A stretch of DNA of 41,807 bases from Oscillospiraceae bacterium (GTDB taxonomy: Bacteria; Bacillota; Clostridia; Oscillospirales; Acutalibacteraceae), in the NCBI GenBank assembly GCA_015066385.1, contig SVOJ01000025.1, positions 1 through 41,807 on the forward strand, written 5' to 3'. The position numbers and the translations under genes were made by a program. The stretch's first letter is position 1, and each line of letters starts with the position of its first letter. Of the stretch, positions 38,434 to 41,807 are shown one piece after another. The notes beneath the pieces were generated by a model, which worked only from the letters and a program-made list of their open reading frames with translations, was not told the DNA's origin and searched no databases.

Positions 38434-38880
38434 TTATCGGTTGCCGTTGCCGCGGCGATTGGAGCGCATTTCGGGAGAAGAACGGCGAAGATCGGACATT
38501 TTTTCATCACTGTCATGCTTGAATTTTGCCATCATGTCTTCAAAAGACATAGTAGCAGGATCAGCCGAGGGCGGTGTTCCCTGCCATGTCAGCGGACGCG
38601 AGGGACGCGGGTTGCGTTTGCGCGGACGCTCTTCGGGCGGTGCGGGCGGCAAAGCCTGTTTGATGGACAGGCTGATTTTGTTATTGTCGTTCACACCAAG
38701 GACTTTGACTTTGACAGTCTGACCTTCCGCAATGTGATCTTTGATGTCGTTGACATAAGTGGCGGCGACTTCGGAAATATGCACCATGCCCGATTCCCCG
38801 GTGGGAAGTTTGACAAATGCTCCGAAATTGGTCATCCCCGTGACCGTTCCTTCATAAATCTGGCCGATTTCTACCTGCAT
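38434..38880 (-). CDS. yabR: S1-domain RNA-binding protein YabR-like
   Basis: A 148-aa protein. Residues 1-75 are one S1 domain (GQIYEGTVTGMTNFGAFVKL, GMVHISEVA, GQTVKVKVLGVNDNNKISLS). A Pro/Arg-rich low-complexity tail (about 76-148) ends RRGNGNR, likely to bind RNA. It corresponds to B. subtilis YabR/general stress protein 13 by domain and by position behind divIC. The gene ends the sporulation/division operon with a strong terminator. Confidence 0.85.
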   Translation of the reverse strand: MQVEIGQIYEGTVTGMTNFGAFVKLPTGESGMVHISEVAATYVNDIKDHIAEGQTVKVKVLGVNDNNKISLSIKQALPPAPPEERPRKRNPRPSRPLTWQGTPPSADPATMSFEDMMAKFKHDSDEKMSDLRRSSPEMRSNRRGNGNR

Positions 38881-38914
38881 AAAATGCGGTGTTCCTCCTG
38901 CTTCTTATTAAAAA

Positions 38915-39208
38915 TCATTTACCGGGGGTTACGTTGATGACCTTTGTTTCATCAGGATAGCCGTAACCGAGTTCCCGTGCCTGATATTCATACTGTTCGC
39001 GTTCATCCGCTTCATTGAGAATATGCTCATACTGTGCATTTTCTTCGCTGACGGAAGCATACTGCGCTTCAAGCTGTTCCAGTTTGCTTTCCTGCGCTTT
39101 TACCCCGGACTGCGTAGATAAAAAGAGGAACAGCATGACACAGATTGCGAGGATTGCCGCGCAAATCACAAGAATACTGTGTTTTCTGCTTTTGAAAAGT
39201 GTACCCAT
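38915..39208 (-). CDS. divIC: DivIC/FtsB-family septum protein
   Basis: A 97-aa bitopic protein: a short basic cytoplasmic start, one membrane helix (about 10-32), an extracellular coiled coil rich in Glu and Gln (about 36-68), and the short conserved end ARELGYGYPDETKVINV. This is the DivIC layout. It works in the divisome with FtsL and DivIB. Its place between yabQ and yabR matches the B. subtilis order. Confidence 0.9.
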   Translation of the reverse strand: MGTLFKSRKHSILVICAAILAICVMLFLFLSTQSGVKAQESKLEQLEAQYASVSEENAQYEHILNEADEREQYEYQARELGYGYPDETKVINVTPGK

Positions 39209-39239
39209 ATGTTTCCTCTCCTTATTTCATTAAAAAATA

Positions 39240-39737
39240 TTATACATTAGTTTTAATTTGTTTGCAAGTCTTTTTTTTCAATTCCGGAATATTTTTTTTA
39301 CTTTTTTTTATCTTTTTCTTTTCTTTTTGGCGTTTTCGAGAAAAGTGTTTTTTTATGCGGATAAAAAGGCGGAAAAAAAAGCAAAACACAACAAGCAAGG
39401 GCCGCACGACAAAGCGTTGCCATTTTCCGATCAACCAATCGGCAACGCGGAACGTCAATCGCCCCGGCAAACAATACCACAAAAGAAATCCAAACGGTTG
39501 CGCAAGCAGGATATAAGCACGGACAATGCCGAAATTATACACATAGCAAAGCAGAAATGTCAACAGTGACCACACAAGAAAAAAAAGCGTATCTTCTGCA
39601 AACAGCCGGACTCTGCCGGCAGGAATCAAGCGGCGGAAGAACCGCAGCACATCCCACAGAATACCGCAGACAACACCAAGCAGAATCGCACGGACAAGCG
39701 GCTCAAACTGCGCATGATTGGCAATGCCGTAGATCAT
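39240..39737 (-). CDS. yabQ: Spore cortex biosynthesis protein YabQ
   Basis: A 165-aa membrane protein with about four helices in the first 120 residues (LVRAILLGVVCGILWDVLRF, FAEDTLFFLVWSLLTFLLCY, then ILLAQPFGFLLWYCLPG and VVRPLLVVFCFFFRLF), and a very Lys-rich tail. YabQ is needed for cortex formation in the forespore envelope. Identification rests on the WDVLRFFRR and EDTLFFLVWS motifs and on the operon order. It overlaps the end of yabP by 4 nt. Confidence 0.9.
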   Translation of the reverse strand: MIYGIANHAQFEPLVRAILLGVVCGILWDVLRFFRRLIPAGRVRLFAEDTLFFLVWSLLTFLLCYVYNFGIVRAYILLAQPFGFLLWYCLPGRLTFRVADWLIGKWQRFVVRPLLVVFCFFFRLFIRIKKHFSRKRQKEKKKIKKSKKNIPELKKKTCKQIKTNV

Positions 39738-40009
39738 CGCAACACCTTTGCAAGAAAACCTTTTGCGCGCGGACGCGCATCACTGTATTGTAAGGCGGTA
39801 ATATGACCGCACAGTTCCGCTTCCGCAGTTTCAAGTGAAAGTCTGCCGATCTGCAGATTGTTGCCGTGCACAAGAAGTTTACCCTCCGACAAATACAGAA
39901 TCACACTTTGTTCATCGAAATTGCCGATCTGCACAACGCCCGAAACGAAGAGTGTTTTATTGTTCTCCATGTGCAAAGTATGCGGCAGATTCTTTTTTTC
40001 TTCTGTCAA
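39734..40009 (-). CDS. yabP: Sporulation protein YabP
   Basis: A 91-aa protein with the YabP/YqfC pattern HTLHMENNKTLFVSGVVQIG then NFDEQSVILYLSEGKLLVHGNNLQI. YabP is a forespore-side outer-spore-membrane assembly partner of YqfD-type proteins. The start is a TTG at 40009 with AAGGATG 8 nt upstream. It heads the yabP-yabQ-divIC-yabR operon; a mother-cell sigma-E promoter is expected by analogy with other Firmicutes, but I cannot identify one with confidence. Confidence 0.9.
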   Translation of the reverse strand: MTEEKKNLPHTLHMENNKTLFVSGVVQIGNFDEQSVILYLSEGKLLVHGNNLQIGRLSLETAEAELCGHITALQYSDARPRAKGFLAKVLR

Positions 40010-40078
40010 AAAATCATCCTTCTTTCCCGGAATACTTGATTATATATATGTCGTTCACGGAAAAGCTATTCTTTTGAA

Positions 40079-40108
40079 TTGACAAGATTGACAATCGTGT
40101 GATAAAAT
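40079..40108 (+). promoter_or_regulatory. Promoter of the right-end transporter
   Basis: Perfect TTGACA near 40079 lies 18 bp from TAAAAT. AAAGGAG follows upstream of the ATG at 40137. Confidence 0.55.
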
Positions 40109-40136
40109 AAAAACATCAACGAAAGGAGCAAACCGT

Positions 40137-41639
40137 ATGGCTAACATTTTCACCAACACGGGCGATAAGATTTTCGACCGCAACAAGTGGACCTACAGTC
40201 TGGGCGGCATCGGTCGCGACCTTGCCTATTCACTTTACACCTATTTCCTGCTGACCTTCATCCTTTATACAAAAAACATCACGGATGCACAGTTTGCACT
40301 CATCGGTGTCATCATCGTTATTTGCCGTATCTGGGACGGCATCAACGACCCCGTCATGGGCGGAATCATCGAAAATACACGTTCAAAAATCGGCAAATTC
40401 AAGCCATGGATTATTATCGGTTGCATTACCAACTCCATTGTACTGGTTCTCATTTACTCCCTGCCGCTGGACGGTACGGCATTTGTGGTGGCATTCACGT
40501 TCCTGTATCTGCTGTGGGATCTGACCTACACGATGAATGACATCGGCTACTGGTCGATGCTGCCGTCGCTGACAAGCGATCCTGAAAAGAGAGACATTCT
40601 CACCTCATCCGCAAACCTGTGGGCAGGTCTGGGAACGATTCTCGCAAACGGCCTGATTCCGTTGTTCACCGTCGGCAGCATGGCAATCGGCGGCAATGCC
40701 ATTACAGGTTACAGAACCGTATCCATTGTGATTGCACTGCTGTTCATCGGCTGCCAGACCCTCACCTGTGTCGGTGTCAAGGAGCGCAATGTTGCCAATG
40801 TTCCGTTGGAAGAACGTGTCGGTTTCAAAAAAATGATCCGCATTATCTTCAACAACAAACAGGTGCTGTGGACTTCGCTGATTCTGTTGTTTGTTAACCT
40901 CAGCGGAGCACTGCTTACGGCATTCGGAACAAATTACATTTACCTGTCTTACGGCTATGAAGGTTCATTTGCCTCCATTTTTGTCATCTTCTACGGTGCT
41001 TCTTCCGCAATCAGTTATCTTATATATCCCGCTCTTTCCAAAAAGTTCTCCCGCATGGGCATGGTTCGCATCTCGTTCGGGCTGACAATCGTGGGCTATA
41101 TCTGCTTCTTCCTGAGCGGCACCCTTCTTAAAGGCACGGCATCTTTTGCGTTCCTTTGCGCAGAATCACTGTTCATCGGGCTTGGTTATTCATTCTTCTA
41201 TCTTGTCGCGGCGGTCTGTCTGTCGAACACGATCGAATACAACGAATATATGACAGGCAGTCGTGACGAAGCCATCATTTTCTCGGTGCGTCCGTTTATG
41301 TCCAAAATGAGTGCATCCCTGCAACAGGTCATCATCACCGTGGTATATCTTGCCATCGGCATCAAGGGGATCACCGATCAGATTTCCGAAGCGGAAAATC
41401 TTGCCATCAGCAACCCCGGAGCATTCGGGGGACTTACAAAAGAAGAATATGTAGCCAATATTCTTGCCGGTGCTGATGACGGCATGACATTGGGTCTTCG
41501 CATTGTCATGGCAGTTCTTCCCGTGGTCTTCATGGCAGTTGCGTATGTCATCATCCGCAATAAATATACCATTGACGAAAAAGAGTATGACCGTATACTC
41601 AAAGAACTCGAAGCGCGTCATGCTACTGAAGACAAATAA
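40137..41639 (+). CDS. GPH-family sugar/cation symporter
   Basis: A 500-aa protein with about 12 membrane segments. GPH landmarks are present: WDGINDPVMGGIIENTRSKI followed by GKFKPW (residues about 63-88), DLTYTMNDIGYWSML, and a central cytoplasmic loop (KERNVANVPLEERVGFKKM). The C-terminal tail is acidic. It likely imports a glycoside with Na+ or H+. It is monocistronic; no hydrolase adjoins it in the window, so the substrate is unknown. It is clearly distinct from the transporter next to the GH78 gene. Confidence 0.85.
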   Translation: MANIFTNTGDKIFDRNKWTYSLGGIGRDLAYSLYTYFLLTFILYTKNITDAQFALIGVIIVICRIWDGINDPVMGGIIENTRSKIGKFKPWIIIGCITNSIVLVLIYSLPLDGTAFVVAFTFLYLLWDLTYTMNDIGYWSMLPSLTSDPEKRDILTSSANLWAGLGTILANGLIPLFTVGSMAIGGNAITGYRTVSIVIALLFIGCQTLTCVGVKERNVANVPLEERVGFKKMIRIIFNNKQVLWTSLILLFVNLSGALLTAFGTNYIYLSYGYEGSFASIFVIFYGASSAISYLIYPALSKKFSRMGMVRISFGLTIVGYICFFLSGTLLKGTASFAFLCAESLFIGLGYSFFYLVAAVCLSNTIEYNEYMTGSRDEAIIFSVRPFMSKMSASLQQVIITVVYLAIGIKGITDQISEAENLAISNPGAFGGLTKEEYVANILAGADDGMTLGLRIVMAVLPVVFMAVAYVIIRNKYTIDEKEYDRILKELEARHATEDK

Positions 41640-41655
41640 AATATTGCAAGGCAAA

Positions 41656-41679
41656 GGGGCGGATTTTTTAATCCGCCCC
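41656..41679 (+). terminator. First terminator after the right-end transporter
   Basis: GGGGCGGAT (41656-41664) pairs with ATCCGCCCC (41671-41679), with a T-rich loop. Confidence 0.8.
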
Positions 41680-41692
41680 CTCAGACTGTCGA

Positions 41693-41728
41693 AAAACCGT
41701 GTTTCGCAATCAAGCGAGACACGGTTTT
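41693..41728 (+). terminator. Second terminator after the right-end transporter
   Basis: AAAACCGTGTTTCG (41693-41706) pairs with CGAGACACGGTTTT (41715-41728), 14 bp with one T-G pair. It may terminate from either side. Confidence 0.75.
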
Positions 41729-41807
41729 CTGTCTGTATTGTTAAATATTTGGAATAAATTGAATAAAAAGACGTAAAAGTCATGAAAATCCTCGTTTTTG
41801 AACTTCC

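Noticed and set aside
38915-40009. Something unusual in the yabP-yabQ-divIC-yabR block
   Set aside because: Gene order, sizes and overlaps match the ordinary Firmicutes arrangement; only the TTG start of yabP is slightly uncommon.

Overview
The window looks like a chromosomal segment of a spore-forming, low-to-moderate-GC gut Clostridia, probably Oscillospirales/Ruminococcaceae-like. The evidence is the sporulation/division block yabP-yabQ-divIC-yabR, a diaminopimelate dehydrogenase, a GH78 rhamnosidase with a GPH-family sugar transporter, sigma-A promoters of the TTGACA-17-TATAAT type, strong AGGAGG-like ribosome binding sites and some TTG starts. The taxonomic call is inference from gene content only.

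Region by region. 1-2.9 kb is a graveyard: a tyrosine recombinase broken at both ends, a truncated Z1-domain helicase and a GHKL/MORC-type ATPase with a large internal deletion (relics of a MORC/Z1 restriction-type defence operon), a 44-aa membrane peptide, and a tRNA/tmRNA-like 3' end followed by a terminator. 3-5.2 kb is a small accessory patch: a DUF4238 protein and an HTH-DUF3990 gene with a partner gene, reading as a toxin-antitoxin-like pair with a clear promoter and palindromic operator. 5.3-10.8 kb holds a SWIM zinc-finger gene with an early nonsense codon and a rhamnose-glycoside locus (GH78, GPH transporter, divergent TetR regulator). 10.9-14.2 kb is a second toxin-antitoxin cluster: RelB/ParE-type genes and two tandem HipA-like kinases, one fused to its own HTH domain. 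14.2-14.9 kb is noncoding and carries a tRNA-like tail, a terminator and a striking array of small hairpins separated by a fixed 10-bp spacer.

15-22.2 kb is a run of small same-strand genes (acetyltransferases, two paralogous XRE regulators, YqeK-like HD hydrolase, DUF3267 protease-like membrane protein, PHP phosphoesterase, YdcF-like protein, aldo/keto reductase, Gfo/Idh/MocA dehydrogenase). 22.2-25.2 kb has two small conserved genes, a tRNA-Gly/tRNA-Arg operon, an acetyltransferase and ddh. 25.2-32.4 kb is a carbohydrate-related island: DUF6807, TIM-barrel isomerase, NAGPA-type phosphodiester glycosidase, Gfo/Idh/MocA, a large MFS/GPH-like transporter and a membrane-anchored BspA-like leucine-rich protein. 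32.4-36.8 kb is a single-chain MmeI-like restriction-modification enzyme translationally coupled to an unknown protein with two C-terminal membrane segments. 36.8-40 kb is housekeeping (hpf, an orphan fumarase alpha subunit, yabR, divIC, yabQ, yabP), and 40.1-41.6 kb another GPH transporter.

The best candidates for something undescribed are the hairpin-spacer array (14.66-14.87 kb, with a solitary unit at 16.0 kb), the tandem HipA-like kinases, the MmeI plus membrane-protein pair, and the HTH-DUF3990 pair. All calls come from reading the sequence by eye; no database search was possible.
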